Source: an uncultured Ruminococcus sp. (GTDB lineage: Bacteria > Bacillota > Clostridia > Oscillospirales > Ruminococcaceae). Taken from it: DNA of 8,849 nucleotides. The notes below the pieces were generated by a model. The model ran no database searches, had not been told where the DNA came from, and saw only the letters and a program-made list of their open reading frames with translations. Shown here piece after piece: positions 1 to 6,916 of the stretch. Made by a program: the position numbers and the translations under genes. The stretch spans positions 1-8,849 of the forward strand of contig USNJ01000081.1 of assembly GCA_900556055.1 (NCBI GenBank), in the 5' to 3' direction. Within the stretch, counting starts at the first letter, position 1, and each line of letters begins with the position of its first letter.

Positions 1-710
1 ATCCCGAAACAGATGCCCCCGAAAACGGAACGACAGCTCCCGAAACTACGAGGTACATAGTAACGAGCCGCCCGAATTATGCATTTGACGATGTTTCATG
101 TTATATCGACATGGAAAATGTTCAGCAAAATCCCGAACTGCCTACGGGCTGCGAGATAACGGCGCTGACTATCCTACTGCGCTTCTGGGGATATGATGCG
201 GACAAGGTGGATATGGCGAAGAATTATCTTTACAAGAGCTGGGGAAATGTTACATATAAGGACGGAGAAAAGTATGGCGACAGCTTTTTTGAATATTTCA
301 TCGGAGATCCTTTCGGCAGGGGATACGGCTGTTTTGCGCCCGCTATCGTCAAAACAGCAAATAAATATCTGACTGAACAGGGTTCAAAGCATAAGATAAC
401 CGATCTCAGCGGCTGTGATTCGGAAACGCTTTACAACTACGTTGCTGAGGGCATTCCTGTGCTTGTCTGGGCGACTGACGGAATGATCCCTCCCGAATAT
501 TACGAGAGCTGGTATGACAATGAAACGGGTGAGCGGCTTGACTGGTATCTGAATGAACACTGCTTTGTTCTTGCGGGATTTAATCTTGATGCCGGAACAG
601 TCACCATGAACGATCCTATAAAGGGAATAATCGACTATAACATGGCAAAATTCGAGCAGAGATTTGCTGAAATGCACCGTCAGGCGGCTGTTATTCTCCC
701 CGCAGAATAA
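1..710 (+). CDS. C39-like (Peptidase_C39_2) cysteine peptidase, 5'-partial
   Basis: The reading frame is open from base 3 to the TAA at 708-710, so the gene enters from upstream and its true start is not visible. The ATG at 111 is internal and has no good ribosome binding site. The first visible residues are rich in Pro, Thr and Glu (PETDAPENGTTAPETT), resembling an extracellular linker. The domain then begins at about base 90. The motif LPTGCEITAL (Cys codon 150-152) matches the catalytic cysteine of Peptidase_C39_2 proteins. NEHCFVLAGF (His codon 558-560), followed by TMNDP, matches the catalytic His and Asp/Asn region. The linker suggests a secreted or surface-anchored protein whose signal peptide lies outside the window. 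Substrate is unknown; family members are cysteine peptidases or related papain-fold enzymes. No intrinsic terminator with a T-run follows. Family assignment is fairly sure; function is inferred. Confidence 0.75.
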   Translation, partial: PETDAPENGTTAPETTRYIVTSRPNYAFDDVSCYIDMENVQQNPELPTGCEITALTILLRFWGYDADKVDMAKNYLYKSWGNVTYKDGEKYGDSFFEYFIGDPFGRGYGCFAPAIVKTANKYLTEQGSKHKITDLSGCDSETLYNYVAEGIPVLVWATDGMIPPEYYESWYDNETGERLDWYLNEHCFVLAGFNLDAGTVTMNDPIKGIIDYNMAKFEQRFAEMHRQAAVILPAE

Positions 711-740
711 TGATAAATATTATGAAAAACATACGTAATG

Positions 741-766
741 ATTTGTTCTTGGCACCATGAACAAAT
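741..766. repeat. Inverted repeat, possible operator (ATTTGTTC/GAACAAAT)
   Basis: Two perfectly complementary 8-base arms flank a 10-base centre, TTGGCACCAT. The repeat lies 31 bases after the peptidase stop codon and lacks a following T-tract, so a protein-binding site is more likely than a terminator. A weak terminator for the upstream gene cannot be excluded. Confidence 0.35.
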
Positions 767-835
767 ATGCAATTTAAAATTTCAAAATTGCAGTTATGCA
801 AGGTGACATGTCCAAAATCAACAAATAACGCACTA

Positions 836-867
836 TTTTGCAAGTTCAAAAGATAAAAATTGCAAAA
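836..867. repeat. Inverted repeat TTTTGCAA/TTGCAAAA upstream of the amt promoter
   Basis: Perfect 8-base arms at 836-843 and 860-867 are separated by 16 bases, so half-site centres are about 24 bases apart, roughly two helical turns. The repeat ends 15 bases before the -35 box. TGCAA-type half-sites also occur at 788-801. This placement suits a regulator that binds just upstream of RNA polymerase, but the protein is unknown. Confidence 0.35.
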
Positions 868-882
868 ATCTCAAAAAACCCC

Positions 883-911
883 TTGACAAACAAGAACACT
901 TGGTATATAAT
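883..911 (+). promoter_or_regulatory. Perfect consensus sigma-A promoter for the amt-PII gene
   Basis: The -35 box TTGACA (883-888) and -10 box TATAAT (906-911) both match the consensus exactly and are separated by the optimal 17 bases. Transcription should start near 917-920, giving a leader of about 90 bases. Such a strong core promoter suggests that control comes from a bound regulator or from the leader RNA rather than from a weak core. Confidence 0.85.
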
Positions 912-920
912 ACAATCATA

Positions 921-980
921 GCAAACAGCAAAGGCGCTGTGAAGTACAATGACGTGCTTCACTGCGCCTTTGCTATTTGC
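921..980 (+). ncRNA. Long leader hairpin in the amt 5' UTR, candidate cis-regulatory RNA
   Basis: The RNA folds into one long stem beginning a few bases after the predicted transcription start. Pairing runs 921-925 with 976-980, 927-937 with 964-974, 939-944 with 957-962, and 945-947 with 954-956. That is 25 pairs interrupted by two single mismatches (926/975 and 938/963). The apex is a 6-base loop, AATGAC (948-953). A hexaloop with A at position 1 and G at position 4 is the pattern described for targets of ANTAR-domain antiterminators. However, the usual second hexaloop and an overlapping terminator are not seen. The ribosome binding site (997-1004) lies outside the stem. Other possible roles are 5' stabilisation, RNase III processing, or a DNA-level palindrome. 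The hairpin is seen directly; its role is inferred. Confidence 0.65.
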
Positions 981-1009
981 AGATATCCAAAAACTTAGGA
1001 GGGGTAAGT

Positions 1010-2743
1010 ATGGACAACAACATCTTAGAAGCTGCAACAAGCGAAATATTCGGCATATGGTTCCTTATAGGAGCGGCATTTGTATTCTTTATGCAGGCCG
1101 GCTTCGCAATGGTAGAAACAGGATTTACAAGAGCAAAGAACGCCGGAAACATTATCATGAAGAACCTTATGGACTTCTGTATCGGTGTTCCGATGTTTAT
1201 GCTGATAGGCTTCGGACTTCTGCTCGGTGAGGACGTTGCAGGCTTCATCGGTAAGCCCGGTTTCGACATTTTCACTGACTATGCAAATTTTGATTGGTCA
1301 TCATTCGTATTCAACATGGTTTTCTGTGCAACAACAGCAACTATCGTTTCGGGTGCAATGGCTGAAAGAACAAAGTTCCTTTCATATTGTATCTATTCCG
1401 GAATCATCAGTGCTCTCATTTATCCTATTGAGGCTCACTGGATCTGGGGCGGCGGCTGGCTCGCTCAGATGGGATTCCATGATTTTGCAGGTTCCTGCGC
1501 TATTCATATGGTCGGCGGTATCTCCGCTCTGATCGGCGCTAAGATCCTTGGACCCCGTATCGGCAAGTTCGACACAGACAAGAACGGCAAGGTCACAAAG
1601 GTCAACGCTATCCCAGGTCACTCACTGACACTCGGCGCACTCGGCTGCTTTATCCTCTGGTTCGGCTGGTACGGATTCAACGGTGCAGCTGCAACAAGCG
1701 GTCCTCAGCTCGCTTCCATCTTCATGGCAACAACTATCGCACCTGCTGTTGCAACAGTAGTCTGCATGATCTTCACATGGGCAAAATACGGCAAGCCTGA
1801 TGTTTCGATGTGCCTTAACGCATCGCTCGCAGGTCTGGTAGGAATCACAGCAGGATGCGACGTTATGGATGCATTCGGCGCTGCAATGGTCGGCGTTGTT
1901 TCAGGACTTCTCGTAGTATTCGGCGTATGGCTCCTCGATCACGTGCTTTACATTGATGACCCTGTAGGCGCAGTTGCAGTTCACATGATGAACGGTATCT
2001 GGGGTACATTCGCAGTTGGTCTTTTCGCAACAACAACAGCACCTCAGTGTGAAGTAAACGGTCTGTTCTACGGCGGCGGATTCACACTTCTCGGAACACA
2101 GTGCCTCGGTATTGTTTCCGTAGCTGTTTGGACAGCTATTACTATCACGATCACATTCCTTGCTATAAAGAAGACTATCGGTCTGAGAGCTTCCGTTGAG
2201 GAAGAGGTAAGAGGTCTGGATATCACAGAGCATGGTCTGGTATCTTCGTATGCTGACTTTATGCCTGCAGTAGTTCCTTCCGTTCTCACAGGTGCTCCTG
2301 CTGAGGTTCCCGGTGATGTTCCCGTTGAGGCTTCTGTTCCTGTAACAGTTACGGAAAGACCACATATCGCAAACGATCCCGATGCAAAGAACAAGTACAC
2401 AAAGGTTTCCATCGTCTGCAAGCAGAACAGATTTGAAGCTCTCAAGAGTGCTCTCAATGACATTGGCGTAACAGGTATCACAGTAACTCAGGTCCTCGGC
2501 TGCGGCGTTCAGAAGGGTGCCGGCGAAATGTACAGAGGTACTCCTATCGAGGTCAACCTGCTGCCTAAGATCAAGGTCGAAGTCATTGTCTGCAAGGTTC
2601 CTGTTGAGACAGTTATCGAAGTTGCCCGCAAGGCTCTTTACACAGGTCATATCGGTGACGGTAAGATCTTCACCTACGATGTTGAGAATGTCGTAAAGGT
2701 AAGAACAGGCGAGCAGGGCTACGAGGCTCTCCAGGACGATTGA
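1010..2743 (+). CDS. amt: Ammonium transporter fused to a C-terminal PII (GlnB/GlnK) domain
   Basis: The predicted product (577 aa) is an inner-membrane ammonium channel joined to its cytoplasmic sensor. The start at 1010 follows AGGAGGGG (997-1004) by five bases. Residues about 10-390 are the Amt domain. [10 protein letters not shown] carries the conserved Asp158 and pore His166, and AVAVHMMNG carries the second pore His325. A Pro/Val-rich linker (about 395-460) leads to a PII domain (about 463-572) with the T-loop around residues 497-522 and the [10 protein letters not shown] signature at 546-555. PII proteins bind ATP/ADP and 2-oxoglutarate and block Amt through the T-loop. Residues matching PII Gln39, Lys58, Lys90 and Arg103 are present. 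The Tyr51 uridylylation position is Ile513, so GlnD-type modification is unlikely. The gene appears monocistronic, with its own promoter, leader and terminator. Thr codons are mostly ACA, unlike its neighbours, suggesting high expression. Confidence 0.95.
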   Translation: MDNNILEAATSEIFGIWFLIGAAFVFFMQAGFAMVETGFTRAKNAGNIIMKNLMDFCIGVPMFMLIGFGLLLGEDVAGFIGKPGFDIFTDYANFDWSSFVFNMVFCATTATIVSGAMAERTKFLSYCIYSGIISALIYPIEAHWIWGGGWLAQMGFHDFAGSCAIHMVGGISALIGAKILGPRIGKFDTDKNGKVTKVNAIPGHSLTLGALGCFILWFGWYGFNGAAATSGPQLASIFMATTIAPAVATVVCMIFTWAKYGKPDVSMCLNASLAGLVGITAGCDVMDAFGAAMVGVVSGLLVVFGVWLLDHVLYIDDPVGAVAVHMMNGIWGTFAVGLFATTTAPQCEVNGLFYGGGFTLLGTQCLGIVSVAVWTAITITITFLAIKKTIGLRASVEEEVRGLDITEHGLVSSYADFMPAVVPSVLTGAPAEVPGDVPVEASVPVTVTERPHIANDPDAKNKYTKVSIVCKQNRFEALKSALNDIGVTGITVTQVLGCGVQKGAGEMYRGTPIEVNLLPKIKVEVIVCKVPVETVIEVARKALYTGHIGDGKIFTYDVENVVKVRTGEQGYEALQDD

Positions 2744-2835
2744 TCCGCTTACTATATTCACAGCATATACACGTAACTTCTCACTAATACGCTTCATCAC
2801 ATTTCCCGTATATATCTGCCTTATATTCAATACAC

Positions 2836-2879
2836 AGCATATGCCGTCCGCCGGAAAAGCGGGCGGTTTATGCTTTTTT
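2836..2879 (+). terminator. Intrinsic terminator of amt
   Basis: The stem pairs AGCATA (2836-2841) with TATGCT (2869-2874) and CCGTCCGC (2844-2851) with GCGGGCGG (2859-2866, one G-T wobble) around a 7-base loop. Six Ts follow at 2874-2879. It points along the + strand, about 90 bases after the amt stop codon. Its 3' arm and T-run overlap the last codons of the convergent flippase gene. In the minus direction no T-run follows the stem, so it is probably one-directional. Confidence 0.85.
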
Positions 2880-4370
2880 CGGCATACATTCCGAGCATAG
2901 ATATTTCTCATCGAGCATATCAACAGCAATGAAAATCAGTCCGCATAATGACACGAATGCTGCTGCGCCGAATTTCGGGTGATCTATCTTCAGTATTGTC
3001 ATAACAAGCATTGAAAACTGACAGCAGAGTGCCGAATACACCACTGGCTTTACGATGTACGAAATTATGTCAAAGCGCATGGATACGGCGTTCAGAACGG
3101 CATGGATGCGCACGATATTGCTGATGACATTGCTTGCGTAATATGAGATCACAACGCCTGTAAAGCCATAGAGATTAACGAAAATTATCACGCAGGATAT
3201 CCTTATGATATATTCGGCGAGTGAATTCAGGGTAGAGAAATTCTGCTTGCCGAGTCCCTTTAAAATACCTTCCATGACTATCTCAAGATAGATGAACGGG
3301 ACTACGGGAGCAAGGCGCACCAGCGTTTCGCCGACAAGACTTTCCGAGCAGAATACCGCTCCTATCTCCCTGCCTGCACATATGAGTATGCCGACAATAA
3401 GAAACGCAAATGAGAAGCTTTTGTACATCGCTTTGTGCGTCAGTCGGCATACTCTTTTTTTATTTCCCGATGAGGCGGCTGCGGCTATCTCGGGAACAAG
3501 TATGACCGATAAACTGGACAGTACAAGTGACGGGTAGAATATCACGGGGATAATGAAAGCCTCAAACATTCCGTATTCGCTGAGAGCGGTTTCGGACGAA
3601 CCGTAATATTTCAGCAGCATGACAGGTACAAGTGCTTCGTTTATGCTGCTCATTATCATCTGAACATATCCGCTTATCAGTATCGGAACGGCAATTTTCA
3701 GAAACTGACTGAGCTTGGTCACGCTCCGGTCATGCGGTGCAAGCTTTCGGAATTTTCGGTATTCGGCTATGTATTCCGCCGTCAGAAATGTGCAGGAGAT
3801 GAACTCGCCTATGAGTATCGAAACGGAAAGAATTCTGTAAATGCTGATGTCCGTGAACACGATGCCGAGAGTCAGTACGGCGTTTTTTACTGCGAATTCG
3901 ATGCAGTCGGACGCACACGGGATACGCACTTTTCTTACGGCATGGAAATATCCCTTGATGCATGAACCTGCCGATGCAAGGGGAAGAGAGAGGGCGAGTA
4001 TCCTTATAGCCGTGCCTGTTTCGGGATTTTTCAGCACCTTTTCGGAGAGCATCTCGGATAATATCCCCGAACCTGCGGCAAAGAAAATGCTGAGAGTTAG
4101 TCCGAACGTCAGGCAAAGCTGCATGACCTTTGACGGATTAGGATTGCCCCTGCCGATCTCCTCGGAAACTATGCGGCTTGCCGATGTGAATATATTGCCG
4201 TTTGCAAGCACCATGATGAACCCGAAAAATGAAAATATCAGCGACATAATGCCGACTGAAACGGTTCCAAGGCGGTTAGAAATGAATGTATTCAGCACAA
4301 GCCCTATCGTCTGGAGAATGAACGATACGGCGGTAAGCTTCAGCGTGTCACGGGTAATGCTAGGCTTCAT
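2868..4370 (-). CDS. SpoVB/MurJ-like MOP-superfamily membrane flippase
   Basis: The 500-residue product is a very hydrophobic multi-pass membrane protein with roughly a dozen or more predicted transmembrane segments. It starts MKPSITRDTLKLTAVSFIL, which resembles the N-terminal end of SpoVB-type polysaccharide-biosynthesis transporters; an LxxxFAI-like run and a GYFHAVRKVRIP loop (about 140-151) also fit that family. Members export lipid-linked sugars or precursors across the cytoplasmic membrane. The ATG at 4368-4370 is preceded on the minus strand by AGGAG (4380-4384) at nine bases, supporting this start. The gene diverges from murD, with 125 bases between the two start codons, and converges on amt. 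A lipid II or polysaccharide flippase role is plausible because of murD. A drug/sodium MATE transporter is a less likely alternative. Substrate cannot be read from the sequence. Confidence 0.8.
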   Translation of the reverse strand: MKPSITRDTLKLTAVSFILQTIGLVLNTFISNRLGTVSVGIMSLIFSFFGFIMVLANGNIFTSASRIVSEEIGRGNPNPSKVMQLCLTFGLTLSIFFAAGSGILSEMLSEKVLKNPETGTAIRILALSLPLASAGSCIKGYFHAVRKVRIPCASDCIEFAVKNAVLTLGIVFTDISIYRILSVSILIGEFISCTFLTAEYIAEYRKFRKLAPHDRSVTKLSQFLKIAVPILISGYVQMIMSSINEALVPVMLLKYYGSSETALSEYGMFEAFIIPVIFYPSLVLSSLSVILVPEIAAAASSGNKKRVCRLTHKAMYKSFSFAFLIVGILICAGREIGAVFCSESLVGETLVRLAPVVPFIYLEIVMEGILKGLGKQNFSTLNSLAEYIIRISCVIIFVNLYGFTGVVISYYASNVISNIVRIHAVLNAVSMRFDIISYIVKPVVYSALCCQFSMLVMTILKIDHPKFGAAAFVSLCGLIFIAVDMLDEKYLCSECMPKKA

Positions 4371-4392
4371 TTTATCGTTCTCCTAAAATAAT

Positions 4393-4422
4393 ATTGTAAA
4401 ATATGTTGCTATTTTCTGCGAA
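4393..4422 (-). promoter_or_regulatory. Probable promoter of the flippase gene
   Basis: On the minus strand, a -10-like TACAAT (4393-4398) lies 18 bases from a -35-like TTCGCA (4417-4422), which matches four of six consensus bases. Transcription would start near 4386, leaving a short leader before the ribosome binding site. The -35 box falls inside the spacer of the opposing murD promoter. Confidence 0.4.
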
Positions 4423-4434
4423 ATCGTATATAAT
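4406..4434 (+). promoter_or_regulatory. Sigma-A promoter of the murD operon
   Basis: TTGCTA (4406-4411) and a perfect TATAAT (4429-4434) are spaced by exactly 17 bases. Transcription should begin near 4441. This excludes the in-frame ATG at 4403 as the murD start and supports the ATG at 4496. The promoter is predicted to drive all five genes to the end of the window, since no internal terminator is visible. Confidence 0.75.
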
Positions 4435-4495
4435 ATATATGTATGTGCTTTTATGGCTTGTAATGATCATTTACCATAGAAAAGAGGAATTTTTT

Positions 4496-5896
4496 ATGCC
4501 TACTTCGGACAGATTATTTGAAAGATTAAAGGGAAAAAAGATCGCTTTTGTCGGAACCGGCGTCAGCCATAACGATCTTATAATGATGTTTCTCGCTCAC
4601 GGAATGGACGTTACCGTCTGCGACAGAAAGTTCAGGGAACAGCTCGGCAGCCTTGCGGAAGGCTTCGCAGAGGCAGGCGCAAAGCTCTCGCTCGGAAACA
4701 GCTATCTTGACGATGCCGCAAAGTGCGATGTCGTTTTCAGGACTCCCGGAATGTATTTCAACAACTCCGACCTGACTGAAATGCGCAGAAAAGGTGTTGT
4801 CGTTACTTCGGAAATGGAGGTCTTCTTTGACCTCTGCCCATGCAAAATTTACGGCATCACGGGAACGGACGGAAAAACGACCACTACAACGATTATCTCG
4901 GAAATGCTTGCTCACAGCGGAAAGACTGTTCATAAGGGCGGAAATATAGGCCGTGCGCTGCTCCCGATAATCGACGAGATAAAGCCCGAAGATGCGGCTG
5001 TTGTCGAGCTTTCCAGCTTCCAGCTCATCAGCATGAGAAAATCTCCCGATTTTGCGGCTATCACAAATGTATATCCCGATCATCTGAATGTTCACAGCGG
5101 CATGGAAGAATATATTGACGCAAAGAAAAATCTTATCGCACATCAGAATGCATTTTCGAGAACAGTCCTCAATATGGATAATGAGATCACAAACGGTCTG
5201 TCCGACTGCGTAAGAGGCGATCTTTATAAGTTCAGCACAAAGTCCGTTCCCGAAAGAGGTGCGTATTTTGACGGCGAATGGCTCTGCTTTACTGACGGAA
5301 AGACCACTGAAAAGATAGTCCGCAAGGATGACATAAAGATCCCCGGAATGCATAATGTCGAGAATTATCTGACAGCTATCGCAATGCTTCACGGAGAGGT
5401 CGCAAAGGAAGACATGGAATATGTCGCAAAGAATTTCGGCGGCGTTGAACACAGGATCGAGCTGGTGCGTGAGCTTGACGGCGTAAAATATTATAACGAC
5501 AGCATTGCGACAAGCCCGATCAGCGTTATTGCGGGACTGAAGGCATTCAACCGCAGAATAATCGTTATCGCAGGCGGATATGACAAGAAGCTTGATTACG
5601 GCATGCTTTCCGAGCCTATAAATACATATGTAAAGACGCTCGTTCTTCTCGGCGAAACGGCTGACAAAATAGAAGCGGCAGTACGTGCATATGACGGATA
5701 TTCCGAAGAAAATTGCAGAATAATCCGAGTTTCTTCTATGGAAGAGGCTGTTGAGGCGGCAAGGGACGCAGCTGTCAGCGGGGATGTAGTTACGCTGTCA
5801 CCCGCAAGCGCAAGCTTCGATCTTTACCGTAATTTTGAGGAAAGAGGACATCATTACAAGAAGCTGGTAAATTCTCTTTCCGAAAGGAACAATTAA
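4496..5896 (+). CDS. murD: UDP-N-acetylmuramoyl-L-alanine--D-glutamate ligase
   Basis: MurD is a cytoplasmic ATP-dependent ligase that adds D-glutamate to UDP-MurNAc-L-Ala in peptidoglycan synthesis. The start at 4496 is chosen because AGAGGA (4483-4488) precedes it by seven bases and the promoter lies just upstream; an ATG at 4403 lies before the -10 box. The 466-residue length is typical. An N-terminal Rossmann-like domain (KKIAFVGTG, 14-22) is followed by the ATP-binding central domain with P-loop TGTDGKTT (122-129), GGNIG (148-152), ELSSFQL (171-177) and NVYPDHLNVH (191-200). Lys210/Lys211 occupy the region of the carbamylated lysine. The C-terminal domain has HNVEN (286-290), NDSIATSP (334-341) and SPASASFD (435-442). 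Two positions differ from the E. coli type: Asp for Asn in the P-loop, and Ile for Lys in NDSKAT. The latter resembles variants I recall from clostridial MurD. Confidence 0.95.
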   Translation: MPTSDRLFERLKGKKIAFVGTGVSHNDLIMMFLAHGMDVTVCDRKFREQLGSLAEGFAEAGAKLSLGNSYLDDAAKCDVVFRTPGMYFNNSDLTEMRRKGVVVTSEMEVFFDLCPCKIYGITGTDGKTTTTTIISEMLAHSGKTVHKGGNIGRALLPIIDEIKPEDAAVVELSSFQLISMRKSPDFAAITNVYPDHLNVHSGMEEYIDAKKNLIAHQNAFSRTVLNMDNEITNGLSDCVRGDLYKFSTKSVPERGAYFDGEWLCFTDGKTTEKIVRKDDIKIPGMHNVENYLTAIAMLHGEVAKEDMEYVAKNFGGVEHRIELVRELDGVKYYNDSIATSPISVIAGLKAFNRRIIVIAGGYDKKLDYGMLSEPINTYVKTLVLLGETADKIEAAVRAYDGYSEENCRIIRVSSMEEAVEAARDAAVSGDVVTLSPASASFDLYRNFEERGHHYKKLVNSLSERNN

Positions 5897-5897
5897 A

Positions 5898-6916
5898 ATG
5901 ATGGATCTTAAAAAGCTTACAATGGAGCTTGCCGACTGTGACGGAGTTTCGGGAAATGAAGGAAATGCAGCGGAAACTGCCAAAAAATTTCTTGAACCGT
6001 TCGTTGACGAGTGCTTTATAAAAACGGGAATGTCATCGGCAGGATAGGCAGCGGCGAAAAAAGGCTGCTTATTGATGCACATATCGACCAGATCGGATTT
6101 GTTGTTACGGGCATCACAGATGACGGATTTATTAAGATCGGAAATGTCGGCGGCATTGATCGCAGACTGCTGCTTGCCCAGCAGGTCGTTATCCACGGAA
6201 AAAAGGCGGTTGACGGTGTTATATGCTCGATACCTCCGCATCTTGAAAAGGGCGATCCCGCAGTTCCCGAAACAGATAACATTTACATTGACACGGGATA
6301 TGACGGAGCAGGTCTAAGGGAGATAGTTTCGCTCGGTGATTTCATCTCATTTGCGGGACATTCGCAGGAGCTTCTCGGCACACGCATAACCGGTCATTCC
6401 CTTGATGATCGATGCGGGGTTGCGTCGCTTATTTATGCTGCGGAGCTGCTGGATAAGCAGATACCGAATGATATTTCTCTGTATTTTATGTTTTCCGTTC
6501 AGGAGGAGATAGGTGAGAGGGGCGCAAAGGTCGGCGGATTTGATATTGATCCAGACATTGCGGTCGAGGTAGATGTAAGCTTTGCACTGACATCCGATGA
6601 ATCGCCCGACAAGTGCGGAAAGCTCGGAAAAGGTCCGATGATCGGCATTTCTCCATCGCTCAGCCGCAGACTTTCAAAGGATCTTATGCGCATTGCCGCA
6701 GAAAAAGACATACCGTATCAGACTGAGGTCATGAGCAGGCTGACAGGAACAAATGCAGATCAGTTCTCGGTAACAAGGGGCGGCTGTGAGGCTGTCACCG
6801 TTTCGATACCGCTCAGATATATGCACACGCCCGTTGAAGTCATCGACATAAGGGACGTTGAATACACGGGAAGGCTGCTTGCGGAGTTTGTGAAGGAGGC
6901 GGTCTGCAATGGATAA
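5898..6916 (+). CDS. M42 family metallo-aminopeptidase, frameshifted (first of a tandem pair)
   Basis: M42 enzymes are cytoplasmic dinuclear-metal aminopeptidases or glucanase-like peptidases that trim short peptides. The ATG at 5898 lies one base after the murD stop and nine bases after AGGA (5885-5888). This frame reads a good M42 N-terminus (MMDLKKLTMELADCDGVSGN) but hits TAG at 6045-6047 after 49 residues. The rest of the protein is in the -1 frame, from about 6020 to the TAA at 6914. One extra A in the run at 6020-6024 would restore a 339-residue protein, the size of its neighbour. In that joined protein the metal and catalytic residues are His62, Asp170, Glu203, Glu204, Asp226 and His310, all intact. 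A GTG at 6011 could start a truncated 301-residue form, but it has no ribosome binding site. Sequencing error, recent mutation, or recoding are all possible. Confidence 0.8.

Larger units (their letters stand above)
711..882. other. AT-rich intergenic region with clustered inverted repeats
   Basis: No gene is supported here. The stretch is clearly more AT-rich than the coding DNA around it and holds four short inverted repeats: ATTTGTTC/GAACAAAT (741-748 and 759-766), GCAATTT/AAATTGC (769-775 and 785-791), TTGCA/TGCAA (788-792 and 797-801), and TTTTGCAA/TTGCAAAA (836-843 and 860-867). A further AACAAAT copy lies at 820-826. None is followed by a T-run, so they do not look like terminators. 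They lie directly upstream of the amt promoter and could be operator or activator sites. No regulator can be named from the sequence. Confidence 0.5.

Noticed and set aside
769..801. Inverted repeats as a terminator for the upstream peptidase
   Set aside because: Stems are short and AT-rich with no T-run following.
2759..2842. Direct repeat CACAGCATAT (2759-2768 and 2833-2842)
   Set aside because: Only ten bases long in AT-rich DNA; it might allow an alternative pairing with the terminator 3' arm but nothing else supports this.
1901..2929. 342-residue open frame antisense to amt
   Set aside because: It is Cys/Asn-rich with no recognisable domain, has no convincing start site, and lies opposite a clear amt gene; it is a by-product of amt codon bias.
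4403..4495. N-terminal extension of MurD with a hydrophobic stretch
   Set aside because: The ATG at 4403 lies upstream of the -10 box and has no ribosome binding site; the hydrophobic residues come from AT-rich promoter DNA.
4526..5452. 308-residue open frame antisense to murD
   Set aside because: No family resemblance; the sense strand is an unmistakable MurD with all motifs in order.
6011..6916. Independent 301-residue M42 gene starting at GTG 6011
   Set aside because: It has no ribosome binding site and lacks the conserved N-terminus, which is present just upstream in another frame; a frameshift explains the data better.
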